Shown here: one piece after another, positions 1 to 7,241 of the stretch
Layout of the letters: every line of letters begins with the position of its first letter
Position numbering within the stretch: position 1 is the stretch's first letter
NCBI GenBank assembly: GCA_950071955.1
Contig: CATMOC010000053.1
Coordinates: 1 to 12,299 of the forward strand
Length of the DNA: 12,299 nucleotides
Origin: an uncultured Mesorhizobium sp.
Lineage (GTDB): Bacteria; Pseudomonadota; Alphaproteobacteria; Rhizobiales; Rhizobiaceae
Direction: 5' to 3'
Notes under the pieces: generated by a model
The model's input: the letters and a program-made list of their open reading frames with translations, nothing else
Told to the model about the DNA's origin: nothing
Database searches by the model: none
Translations under genes and position numbers: made by a program

Positions 1-1
1 C

Positions 2-769
2 ACCTATGCCTATCCCGACCTCACGCTCGACGAGGAGGTCAACCGCCACGCCTCCGACTTCGTCCGTCGCAAGATCGCGGGCAAGATCAATGATCCGGAG
101 GTTGCCGCCCGGCTCGTGCCCACCGAATACGGCATCGGCGGCCGTCGCCTCTGCGTCGACAACGGCTACTACGAAACCTTCAACCGGGAAAACGTGACGC
201 TCGTCGACCTTCGCGAACAGCCACTGGTCTCGATGACGGAGCACGGCTTCAGGACGCAGGCCGCCGACTACGCGATCGACGATCTCGTGCTCGCCACCGG
301 CTTCGACGCCTTCACCGGCGCCCTCGTCCGCATCGACATCCGCGGTCGCGGCGGCCTGCCGCTGAAGCAGAAGTGGTCGGACGGCCCGGCCAACTATCTC
401 GGCCTGACGGTCGCCGGCTTCCCCAACATGTTCATGCTCGCCGGTCCCGGCAGCCCCTCGGTGCTGTCGAACATGGTGATCTCGATCGAACAGCACGTCG
501 ACTGGCTCGCGGCCTGCCTCGGCTACCTGAAGAGCCGCGACAACGCTTCGATCGAGGCGCGGCCGGAAGAAGAAGCGAAATGGGTCGATCACCTCATCTC
601 GCTGGCGCAGAAGACGCTGATATTCCGGACCAAGTCCTGGTACACGGGCGCGAACGTGTCCGGCAAGGACAACTCCTACTTCATGTACATGGGTGGCACG
701 AACAACTACGTGCGCGAAATAACGGCGGCCGCCGATGCGTCGGACTACGGCGGCTTTATCATCAAATGA
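2..769 (+). CDS. Baeyer-Villiger monooxygenase (CHMO-like), C-terminal part
   Basis: This is an FAD- and NADPH-dependent flavoprotein monooxygenase that would convert a ketone to an ester or lactone in the cytoplasm. The frame is open from base 2 to the TGA at 767-769, giving 255 visible residues; the N-terminal half, with the first Rossmann fold and the BVMO fingerprint, lies outside the window. Family members usually have about 540 residues. Visible marks are a PTEYGIGGRRL stretch (about residues 40-50), followed by GYYETFNRENVTLVD, the DLVLATGFD motif (about 94-102) that closes the flavin-binding region, AGPGSPSVLSN (about 147-157), and the C-terminal SWYTGANVSGK element that matches the conserved tail of cyclohexanone-monooxygenase-type enzymes. 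It stops 27 nt before a plus-strand SDR gene, so cotranscription is likely. A GTG at 116 opens a shorter frame, but family homology continues upstream of it, so it is not the start. The family call is firm; the substrate is unknown. Confidence 0.9.
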   Translation, partial: TYAYPDLTLDEEVNRHASDFVRRKIAGKINDPEVAARLVPTEYGIGGRRLCVDNGYYETFNRENVTLVDLREQPLVSMTEHGFRTQAADYAIDDLVLATGFDAFTGALVRIDIRGRGGLPLKQKWSDGPANYLGLTVAGFPNMFMLAGPGSPSVLSNMVISIEQHVDWLAACLGYLKSRDNASIEARPEEEAKWVDHLISLAQKTLIFRTKSWYTGANVSGKDNSYFMYMGGTNNYVREITAAADASDYGGFIIK

Positions 770-796
770 GATTCGTCAGCGTTGCGGGAGGAAGAA

Positions 797-1570
797 ATGG
801 CTTCTGAACAGAAGGTCGCCGCGATCACCGGGGCGGCGAACGGGATCGGCTGGGCGCTGGCGCAGCAGTTCGCGGCGGCCGGCTACGCCGTATGCGCCAT
901 CGATCTCGACCTGGACACGGCCCGCGCGCTGGCGAAGGAACTCTCCGGCGACCACGACGGCTTCGCCTGCGACGTCTCCGACGCCGATCAGGTCGCGAAG
1001 GCTTTCGCGGCGATCGACAAGCGGTTCGGGAGACTGGACGTGCTGGTCAACAATGCGGGCATCGTCGGATCCCAGGAAGCGTCGATCCACCAGGATATGG
1101 AGTATTTCGACCGCATCACGAAGGTGATCGTCAACGGCACCTTCCTGTGCTCCCGCGCTGCCTATCATCCGATGGCGGCGCAGCGTAAGGGTGCGATCGT
1201 CAACGTCGGATCGATCGCCGGCCTGGTCGGCCTGCCCCGGCGCAACGCCTATGGGGCTGCGAAGGCGGGCGTGCATTCCCTGACGCGCGCGCTGGCCAGC
1301 GAATGGGCGGCGCAGGGCATTCGCGTCAACGCCGTCGCCCCCGGCTTCATCGCCACCTCCATGGTGCAGGGGCTGGTCGAGCGAGGGTTGGTCGACGAAG
1401 GCCGCCTGTCGCGGCGCATCCCGATGGGCCGGCTTGGCACGCCGGACGAAGTCGCCGAGGCCATCCTGTTCCTCGCGTCCGACAGCGCCCGCTACATCAC
1501 CGGTTCGGTCCTTTCCGTCGACGGCGGCTGGGCGGCATTCGGCGACGCCGGAAACGCATCCGAAGCTTAG
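797..1570 (+). CDS. SDR-family oxidoreductase 1 (classical SDR)
   Basis: This is a classical short-chain dehydrogenase/reductase of 257 residues, probably a cytoplasmic NAD-dependent alcohol dehydrogenase or ketoreductase. The ATG at 797 is chosen because GGGAGGAAG lies just upstream (785-793); an in-frame TTG at 782 would overlap that ribosome site. The cofactor motif TGAANGIG spans residues 11-18 and Asp36 ends beta-2, which favours NAD(H) over NADP(H). NNAG is at 85-88. The catalytic set is Asn113, Ser139, Tyr152 and Lys156, in YGAAK. The PG motif (VAPGF) and a C-terminal SVDGGW complete the family pattern. It follows the BVMO by 27 nt and precedes a second SDR by 75 nt. A likely role is oxidising a secondary alcohol to the ketone used by the BVMO, or oxidising the hydroxy acid after ester cleavage; this is inference from context. 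Confidence 0.93.
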   Translation: MASEQKVAAITGAANGIGWALAQQFAAAGYAVCAIDLDLDTARALAKELSGDHDGFACDVSDADQVAKAFAAIDKRFGRLDVLVNNAGIVGSQEASIHQDMEYFDRITKVIVNGTFLCSRAAYHPMAAQRKGAIVNVGSIAGLVGLPRRNAYGAAKAGVHSLTRALASEWAAQGIRVNAVAPGFIATSMVQGLVERGLVDEGRLSRRIPMGRLGTPDEVAEAILFLASDSARYITGSVLSVDGGWAAFGDAGNASEA

Positions 1571-1574
1571 GTTT

Positions 1575-1605
1575 GTCCGCCTTCGAGGCGGGCGCGATCA
1601 CGCGC
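1575..1605 (+). other. Two small intercistronic hairpins
   Basis: Two short inverted repeats lie in the 75-nt gap between the first two SDR genes. CCGCC (1577-1581) and GGCGG (1587-1591) enclose TTCGA, with a possible extension by a G-U and a G-C pair. GCGCG (1592-1596) and CGCGC (1601-1605) enclose ATCA. No T-run follows either, so they look more like RNA-processing or attenuating stems, or GC-rich chance, than intrinsic terminators. Confidence 0.3.
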
Positions 1606-1645
1606 GGACGCAGCCCGCGAGAATTCATGGAAGTCGGAGGACCAG

Positions 1646-2398
1646 ATGCCGAGGCTAGAGGGAAAGGTCGCGATCATCACGGGCGCCGCCGGCGGCATGG
1701 GATCGGCCGCCGCGCAGCTTTTCACCAAGGAGGGCGCGAAGGTCCTGCTGGTGGATCGCGAGGAAGAGGGTCTGGTGAAGTTGGCGAACCTCCTGCCGGC
1801 CGACCAGGTGTCCTACTTCGTCGCGGACGTGACCGACGAAGAGGCGACGAAGGCCTTCGTCGCTGCGGCACCCAAGCGGCTCGGAGGCCTCGACATCGCG
1901 CTTCTGAACGCCGGCATCGAGGGCCAGATCGGCAGGATCGACGAATTGCCGGTCTCCGCGTTCGATCGCGTCATGGCGGTCAATGTGCGCAGCGTCTGGC
2001 TGGGGCTGGCATCGTTGATGCCCGCCATGCGCGCGACGGGGGGAAGCATCGTCATCACCTCGTCCGGCGCCGGTCTTCGCGGCTCGGCGGGCCTGGCCGC
2101 CTACAGCGCCAGCAAGCACGCCGTGCTGGGGTTGATGAGATCCGCCGCGCTTGAGGGAGCCAAGGACAGGATCAGGGTCAATTCCATCAATCCCGCCCAG
2201 ACGCGCACGCGCATGATGGCGGCCATCGATGCCCACCTGGATGCGGCAGGGCGGACCGCGGACCCCGCAGCGAAAATTCCACTGGGGCGCTACGCCGAAC
2301 CTTCGGAGGTGGCATCGATGATGCTCTTCCTCGCTAGCGACGAAAGCAGTTTCTGTACGGGTTCGGTCTATCCGGTGGACGGCGGCTCGATGAGTTGA
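1646..2398 (+). CDS. SDR-family oxidoreductase 2 (classical SDR, LNAG variant)
   Basis: This is a 250-residue classical SDR. The ATG at 1646 is preceded by GGAGG at 1636-1640, an ideal spacing. Motifs are TGAAGGMG (12-19), Asp37 at the end of beta-2 suggesting NAD(H) preference, DVT at 61-63, LNAG at 87-90 in place of the usual NNAG, Asn113, Ser140 in the TSSGAG segment, and Tyr153-SAS-Lys157. The C-terminus ends with the VDGG motif typical of the family. The NP of the substrate-loop motif reads NSINPAQ rather than the common VAPG. It is the last gene of the plus-strand operon with the partial BVMO and SDR 1, and stops 20 nt before the end of a convergent hydrolase gene. It is probably a dehydrogenase acting in the same pathway; the substrate cannot be read from the sequence. 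Confidence 0.93.
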   Translation: MPRLEGKVAIITGAAGGMGSAAAQLFTKEGAKVLLVDREEEGLVKLANLLPADQVSYFVADVTDEEATKAFVAAAPKRLGGLDIALLNAGIEGQIGRIDELPVSAFDRVMAVNVRSVWLGLASLMPAMRATGGSIVITSSGAGLRGSAGLAAYSASKHAVLGLMRSAALEGAKDRIRVNSINPAQTRTRMMAAIDAHLDAAGRTADPAAKIPLGRYAEPSEVASMMLFLASDESSFCTGSVYPVDGGSMS

Positions 2399-2401
2399 GC
2401 C

Positions 2402-2417
2402 CTGCCGGAACCGGCAG
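2402..2417. terminator. Hairpin between convergent operons, possible bidirectional terminator
   Basis: CTGCCGG (2402-2408) and CCGGCAG (2411-2417) form a perfect inverted repeat with AA between, so the stem is effectively six pairs around a GAAC loop. It occupies the 20-nt gap between the stop of SDR 2 (plus) and the stop of the hydrolase (minus). Position suits a bidirectional terminator, but there is no T-run on either strand, so this is tentative. Confidence 0.4.
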
Positions 2418-2418
2418 C

Positions 2419-3345
2419 CTATCCCAGTTGCGCGGTCAGCCAGGCGCAGGCGGCGTCGAGTGCCACCTGTGACGGCTCGTTGGTCCCGGCCCAGGACAGA
2501 AAGCCGTGATTGGCATCGTCGTGATGGGCATGGACGACGGCGACACCGGCCGCCGCGAGCTTTCGCGCGAACTCGATGCCTTCGTCCCGCAGGGGATCGA
2601 ACTCCGCCGTGACGACATAGGTCGGCGGCAAGACCGCCAGATCCGGCGACCGCGAAGGCGACACATCCGGATCGGACGCGCGGCCCGGTTCGTCGAGATA
2701 GTGATCGAAGAACCAGATCATGGCCTGCGTCGTCAGTCCGAAGCCGGCGCCTCTCTCGACATAAGACGCCCGCGCGAGATCGGGCGCGTCTGTCACGGGA
2801 TATGCCGCCAGAAGCGCGCGGAACGACAGCCCGGCCGTCCGCAGCAGGCGGAGGGCGCTGACGATCGCGAGGTTCGCGCCGGCGCTGTCGCCTGCGAGCG
2901 CCACGCGATCGGGATCGCCGCCGAATTCGGCTGCGTGCTCCCTCGCCCATCGGATGGCGGCAACGCAGTCGTCGAGGCCGGCCGGGAACTTTTGCTCGGG
3001 CGCGAGCGCGTAGTCCACGGAAACCGTGACCGCGTCGGCGCCCACGCAGAGCTGGCGGCACAAGGCATCATGCGTGTCGACGCTGCCGAGGACGAAGCCG
3101 CCCCCGTGGAAGAAGACCAGGATCGGCGCAGTCCCCCGATTGTGAGGTCGGTAGATCCGCAGCCGGAGGCGACCGCCATCGATCGCTCGATCAGTGACCT
3201 GAAAAACCGGCACCTTCGGCAAGGAACCGAAGCGCGCCAGCGAGCCCTGGCGCGCCGTCTCGACCGGCAGGGTGTCGACCGGTGGGGCACCCTGGACCTC
3301 GGCGAGGCGCGCTTGAAGTGCGGGATGAAGTGCGGTCGCGTTCAG
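2419..3345 (-). CDS. Alpha/beta hydrolase, HSL-type carboxylesterase
   Basis: This is an esterase of the hormone-sensitive-lipase-like (alpha/beta hydrolase fold 3) family, expected to cleave short esters or lactones in the cytoplasm. The oxyanion-hole motif HGGGF is at about residues 80-84, the nucleophile elbow GDSAGAN at 152-158 (Ser154), the acid in EFDPLRDEG (Asp250), and the base in DDANHGF (His280). The family N-terminus LHPALQARLAEV is present. No ATG, GTG or TTG lies at the expected start. The best candidate is CTG at 3345-3343, nine bases after a GAGGA ribosome site, giving 308 residues, normal for the family. A TTG at 3432 inside the preceding BVMO gene is in frame but has no ribosome site. 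It follows the BVMO by 38 nt as the last gene of the TRAP operon, so hydrolysis of the BVMO product is the natural role (inference). Confidence 0.9.
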   Translation of the reverse strand: MNATALHPALQARLAEVQGAPPVDTLPVETARQGSLARFGSLPKVPVFQVTDRAIDGGRLRLRIYRPHNRGTAPILVFFHGGGFVLGSVDTHDALCRQLCVGADAVTVSVDYALAPEQKFPAGLDDCVAAIRWAREHAAEFGGDPDRVALAGDSAGANLAIVSALRLLRTAGLSFRALLAAYPVTDAPDLARASYVERGAGFGLTTQAMIWFFDHYLDEPGRASDPDVSPSRSPDLAVLPPTYVVTAEFDPLRDEGIEFARKLAAAGVAVVHAHHDDANHGFLSWAGTNEPSQVALDAACAWLTAQLG

Positions 3346-3383
3346 CCGACGTTTTCCTCGATGCGTCCAGCGAGCCGATATGC

Positions 3384-5276
3384 TCAGTCGATGATGCAGA
3401 CCGACGGATCGAAGCTGCGCGTCTTCTGCCAATAGTCGACCAGGCGCCAGGGCGAGTTTGTGGCAATACGGCCGCGGCTGTTCTTGAACCAGTTGTTGAC
3501 TCCGGGCGCGCTCCACACGGTGCGGTCCAGAAGCTGGTCGAGTTCGCGGTTGTAGTCGTCGCAGGCTTCCTTGCCAACCTCGATCGCGGCGGCTCCGGTC
3601 GATGCCAGATGACTGATCGCGGAGGCGACGTAGCGTGCCTGGCACTCGATCTGAAAGATCAGGCTGCCGCCATGCCCCAGATTGGTGTTGGGGCCGTACA
3701 TGATGAAGAAGTTCGGGAAGCCCGGCACCATGATGCCGAGATAGGCGCGCGGATCGTCGCCCGACCAAACCTTCTGCAGTTCCACGCCGTCCCGCCCTTT
3801 GACCGGAACGGTCTGCAGCATGCGCGTCGCCTCGAAGCCGGTGGCCAGCACGATCAGGTCGACCTCGTGGCGCCGGCCGTCGGCGGTGACCACGGCATCG
3901 GGCTCGATATGGTCGATCGCATCGCTGACCAGCTCGACATTGTCGCGCTTGAGCATGTCGAACCAGCCGAAATCGATCGGGATACGCTTGGCCATCGGCG
4001 GATAGTCGGGCACGACCTTCTCGATGAGGTCGGGGCGGTCGGCCAGCTTCTCGCGGATATACTTGGTGAACAGTTCGCGCACGCCGTCGCTCTGCGCCGA
4101 AGCCCGGAGCCCGTTCGGTCCCTCCTCCATCATCAGCGTCGGGTAGAGCCGGTCGCCGAACTGCCAGAAAAGCGTCATCCGGTACCAGTTCATGTATGAC
4201 TTGACGTTCTCGAAGAGCCAGAGGTCCTCCTCGCGCACCGGCTGGTGGTAGAGCGGGCGCGACGAGAGCCATTGCGGAGAACGCTGGAAGGCGGTGAGCT
4301 TCGCCACCGAGGGCGCGATGCTCGGGCCAAGCTGCACCGCGCTCGCGCCGGAACCGATCAGGGCAACCCGCTTGCCGGCATAGTTGATCTCCGGCCGCCA
4401 TTCCGCCGTGTGCACCACCTCGCCCTTGAAACTGTCGAGCCCCTTCAGGCGGGGGACCGACGGCACGTTCAACTGCCCGACGGCGCTGACGAGAACGTCG
4501 GCGTCGTGCTGTCGCGTCTCGCCACCGGCCTCGGTGGCAAACCGCCAGCGACGGTCCTTCTCGTCATACCGGGTGTCGCTCACCTTCGTGTCGAAACGGA
4601 TGTGCGGACGCAGGTCGAAGCGATCGATGCAGGTTTCGATGTAGTCGAGCACGTCGCCCTGCTTGCTGAAGTATCGCTTCCAGGAGGGGTTGAGAGCGAA
4701 CGAAAACGAATAGATGTGGCTGGCGGTATCGACACCGCATCCGGGGTAGCGGTTGTCGAACCAGGTGCCGCCCGGCCTCGGATTCTTCTCGTAGATGGTG
4801 AAGGGAATGCCGGCCTTCTTGAGATAGACGCCGAGACCGATGCCCGAAAGCCCGGCTCCGACGATCGCCACCTCCGGTGTCCGTTTTACCGAGGCCGGCG
4901 GTAGCTCCGACTGGTAGAGGCGACGCGGCCACAGGCCGCCCTCCTCCATGAGCATGTCGACATACTCATCCGGCACCGGAGCCCCTGCGGCGAAATCGAT
5001 GATGCGGCGCCATCTTGGGTCCGAAGGGGGAAGGGCCTGGGCGTTCCCACTCGCGAGGTGAGCCAGGGCGCGCTCGGTCAGGCGCGCGCGCAGGTCGTCC
5101 GGCAGGTCGGCGGCCGTTCGGTCGGCGATGCCCCGCATCGCATATGGCATCGCCTCTTCCAGCAGCGTCCCGTCGGCGTCGCAGCACGCGAGCGTGGCGA
5201 TCAGGAGATAGGGATCGGCGCCCTCGATCATCTGCCGCGCCGCCACGTCGCTCTTCTTTGTCATCAGGTTTTGCAC
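3384..5276 (-). CDS. Baeyer-Villiger monooxygenase, 4-hydroxyacetophenone-monooxygenase-like
   Basis: This is a 630-residue FAD/NADPH flavoprotein monooxygenase. An N-terminal extension of about 130 residues precedes the first Rossmann motif GAGLSG (140-145), an architecture and length typical of the 4-hydroxyacetophenone monooxygenase (HapE) group rather than of the shorter CHMO type. Further marks are GGTW (169-172), YPGCGVDTASHIYSFSF (about 177-193) with Asp183, the BVMO fingerprint FKGEVVHTAEW (283-293), followed by Arg294 where Pro or Asp is usual, the second dinucleotide motif GSGASA (308-313), and FQRSPQW, whose Arg332 I take as the catalytic arginine. An ATGFE motif follows near the C-terminus. 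The GTG at 5276 lies one base after the dctM stop, with a weak GGAAA upstream; an ATG at 5264 is the alternative. It is cotranscribed with TRAP genes upstream and an esterase downstream. Substrate unknown; an aryl or alicyclic ketone is plausible. Confidence 0.92.
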   Translation of the reverse strand: MQNLMTKKSDVAARQMIEGADPYLLIATLACCDADGTLLEEAMPYAMRGIADRTAADLPDDLRARLTERALAHLASGNAQALPPSDPRWRRIIDFAAGAPVPDEYVDMLMEEGGLWPRRLYQSELPPASVKRTPEVAIVGAGLSGIGLGVYLKKAGIPFTIYEKNPRPGGTWFDNRYPGCGVDTASHIYSFSFALNPSWKRYFSKQGDVLDYIETCIDRFDLRPHIRFDTKVSDTRYDEKDRRWRFATEAGGETRQHDADVLVSAVGQLNVPSVPRLKGLDSFKGEVVHTAEWRPEINYAGKRVALIGSGASAVQLGPSIAPSVAKLTAFQRSPQWLSSRPLYHQPVREEDLWLFENVKSYMNWYRMTLFWQFGDRLYPTLMMEEGPNGLRASAQSDGVRELFTKYIREKLADRPDLIEKVVPDYPPMAKRIPIDFGWFDMLKRDNVELVSDAIDHIEPDAVVTADGRRHEVDLIVLATGFEATRMLQTVPVKGRDGVELQKVWSGDDPRAYLGIMVPGFPNFFIMYGPNTNLGHGGSLIFQIECQARYVASAISHLASTGAAAIEVGKEACDDYNRELDQLLDRTVWSAPGVNNWFKNSRGRIATNSPWRLVDYWQKTRSFDPSVCIID

Positions 5277-5277
5277 G

Positions 5278-6597
5278 TCAGTTTCCGTAAAATACCCGCG
5301 GCAGCCACAACGCCACTTCGGGGAAGGTGAAGACGAGGAGGAAGGTCACCACTTGCAGGACGATGAAGGGGACGACGCCCCGGTACATGTCCGCCAGGCG
5401 CAGTTCGACGGGAGCGATCGCCCGCAGGTAGAAGATGGACGGCGCCATCGGCGGGCTGAGGTAGCTGGTCTGCAGGATGATCAGGAAGAGCACGCAGAAC
5501 CACAACTCGTTGACGCCGTAGCTGACCACCAGAGGCATGGCGATGGGGATCAGGATCAGCACGATCGAGATCAGGTCGAGCATGAAGCCGCCGAGGAAAG
5601 CGAGGACCATGATGAAGGCGATGGCCTGCCAGCCGGCGATGCCATAGTCGGTCAGGATGGTCTTCACCTCGGTCATGCCGCCCGACGCGTAGAACACGGC
5701 GGCAAAGATGTTCCCGGCCAGGACGATCAGCATGATCATCGCCGTAATCGAAAGGGTCTGATAGAGCGCGGCGACGACCATGCTGAAATTGAGCCTGCGA
5801 TTGAGCGCCGAGAGCACGAGCGCGCCAAACGCGCCGCAGGCCGCCGCTTCCGTGGGCGTCGCAACGCCCGCGAGGATCGTCCCGAGCACGGTGACGATCA
5901 GAGCGACCGTCGGCACCAGAGCCACGAACGTCACCTTGATCTTCTCGATGAACGACGGCTCGTCCCCTTCGGGCGGTGTCGCAGGCGCGAAATCCGGGCG
6001 CAGCCAGGACACCAGGAGGATGTAGAGCGTGAACAGGCCGGCCATCAGAAGGCCGGGCAGCATGATGCCGGCGAAAAGATCGCCGACCGAAACGTTGGCG
6101 ATCGGAGCGAGAACGATCACGGTGATCGATGGCGGTATGGCCGTCCCCAGGGAGCCGCCGGCGCAGATCGTGCCGGAGATCAGCGACTTGTCGTAGCCGT
6201 GCTTCAGCATGGGCGGCAGCGCGAGAAGGCCGACGAGGGTCTCGACAGCCCCGGCGATGCCGGTCACCGCGCCGAAGACCGTGCACATCAGCATCGCGGC
6301 AAGCGCGAGCGAGCCCGGCAACCTGCGCGTCCACATGTAGATCGCCTGGAACAGGCGATCGGCGACGCCGGATCCCTGCAGGATCGCGCCCATGAAGATG
6401 AAGAGCGGAATGGCACCCAGGACGTAGTTCGAAGAGACGTCTATCGTCTTCGTCACGAAGAGCGACATCGCCGCGTCGCCGAACCGCATCAGGCCGAAGA
6501 ACAGCGCGACGACGAGCATCGAGAAGGCAATCGGAATACCGGTCGCGATCAGGACCAGCAGCGCCGGAAACATGAGCAGTCCGATGAACTCGCTCAT
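5278..6597 (-). CDS. dctM: TRAP transporter large permease (DctM)
   Basis: This is the large, roughly 12-helix membrane subunit of a tripartite ATP-independent periplasmic transporter, which uses the sodium or proton gradient to move substrate delivered by the binding protein. It has 439 residues, usual for the family, and hydrophobic segments along the whole length. Characteristic motifs include SLGTAIPPSI (about residues 153-162), GVATPTEAAACGA (mid-protein) and SPPMAPSIFYLRA near the C-terminus. The ATG at 6597 overlaps the dctQ stop in an ATGA, so translation is coupled; a longer frame to 6729 would only overlap dctQ. The stop is one base before the GTG of the downstream BVMO. Sequence style resembles the mannitol/chloroaromatic-type TRAP permeases, pointing to a carboxylate substrate, though the permease does not fix specificity. 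Confidence 0.95.
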   Translation of the reverse strand: MSEFIGLLMFPALLVLIATGIPIAFSMLVVALFFGLMRFGDAAMSLFVTKTIDVSSNYVLGAIPLFIFMGAILQGSGVADRLFQAIYMWTRRLPGSLALAAMLMCTVFGAVTGIAGAVETLVGLLALPPMLKHGYDKSLISGTICAGGSLGTAIPPSITVIVLAPIANVSVGDLFAGIMLPGLLMAGLFTLYILLVSWLRPDFAPATPPEGDEPSFIEKIKVTFVALVPTVALIVTVLGTILAGVATPTEAAACGAFGALVLSALNRRLNFSMVVAALYQTLSITAMIMLIVLAGNIFAAVFYASGGMTEVKTILTDYGIAGWQAIAFIMVLAFLGGFMLDLISIVLILIPIAMPLVVSYGVNELWFCVLFLIILQTSYLSPPMAPSIFYLRAIAPVELRLADMYRGVVPFIVLQVVTFLLVFTFPEVALWLPRVFYGN

Positions 6598-7106
6598 CTG
6601 GACGGTGCCCGTTCGGCTCCGACGAGCGCCGTTCGGAGCGCGCGGATCAATTCGGCGAAGATCTGCAACGCAAAGACGGTGAGACCGGCGGCGAGCGCGG
6701 TACGGAAGGGCCACAAGACGGGGGTCCATGCACTCACGCCGGAAACTTCCCCGCTGATGAATGCAGCGTACGCGAACATGGCCATCTTGTAGGCGAGCCA
6801 GGCGATGCAGGGCAGAAGAAGGGCAAATCCGATCGCGTCGATCGCCGCGCGCTTGCGCAGCGACAATGCCCCGTAGATCAGGTCGACCGACACGTGGTCC
6901 CGGCGCTTCATTGCATAGGGAACCCCCATGATGAAGATGAAGCCCATGAGCATCCAGCTCAATTCGAATACCCAGATCGTCGGAGCATTCAGGACGTAGC
7001 GGCTGAATACCTCGAACACCATGATCGCTATCAGCGGCGGCACGCCACAGATACCAAGCAACGCCGCGCCGCTGGTGATCCGGTCGACAATAGTCAGCAA
7101 TCGCAT
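6594..7106 (-). CDS. dctQ: TRAP transporter small permease (DctQ)
   Basis: This is the small four-helix membrane subunit of the TRAP transporter, which partners DctM in the inner membrane. The chosen ATG at 7106 gives 170 residues; the frame is open to 7184, but the extra 26 residues are charged, polar and unlike a family N-terminus. Predicted membrane segments are at about residues 13-32, 46-66, 91-112 and 134-156. The FEVFSRYVLN segment (31-40) and the RRDHVSVDLIYG loop (68-79) are typical; the HVxVDxxY pattern is common in the small subunits of the mannitol/chloroaromatic TRAP group. The ribosome site is weak (GGGAAACCGGAA). It overlaps dctM by four bases and is separated from dctP by 135 nt that contain a strong hairpin. 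Confidence 0.92.
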   Translation of the reverse strand: MRLLTIVDRITSGAALLGICGVPPLIAIMVFEVFSRYVLNAPTIWVFELSWMLMGFIFIMGVPYAMKRRDHVSVDLIYGALSLRKRAAIDAIGFALLLPCIAWLAYKMAMFAYAAFISGEVSGVSAWTPVLWPFRTALAAGLTVFALQIFAELIRALRTALVGAERAPSR

Positions 7107-7197
7107 TTCCGGTTTCCCGATGGAGCTATCCCGACGGCGAATGCCCTCAAGACAGTCGGTGGTGGACGGTCGCCGGCGGGACAACCGGCATCGAGAA

Positions 7198-7226
7198 GAA
7201 GGTGCGGCGAGTTACGCCGCACCTTC
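7198..7226 (-). terminator. Strong hairpin between dctP and dctQ (partial terminator or mRNA stabiliser)
   Basis: A perfect 12-bp stem (7198-7209 paired with 7215-7226, core GAAGGTGCGGCG) encloses a 5-nt loop. It begins 15 nt after the dctP stop codon on the minus strand. The run after the stem reads TTCTCGATG, only weakly T-rich, so full termination is unlikely. Hairpins at this position in binding-protein transporter operons often lower expression of the membrane genes relative to the periplasmic protein by partial termination or by protecting the upstream mRNA. That role here is inference from position and structure. Confidence 0.65.
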
Positions 7227-7241
7227 CGGGAGGATGTGCCG

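Noticed and set aside
1655..3061. 468-residue minus-strand open frame across SDR 2 and the hydrolase
   Set aside because: It is antisense to SDR 2 and out of frame with the hydrolase, both of which have clear motifs; the composition is Arg-rich, as expected for a shadow frame.
3346..4401. Long minus-strand frame that extends the hydrolase upstream to 660 residues
   Set aside because: Its upstream part lies out of frame inside the BVMO gene, is Arg-, Ala- and Gly-rich and has no family features; it is an open shadow frame caused by high GC.
5353..6792. 479-residue plus-strand open frame opposite dctM
   Set aside because: It is exactly antisense to a gene with clear TRAP permease motifs, and its translation is dominated by His, Asp, Glu and Arg with no domain.
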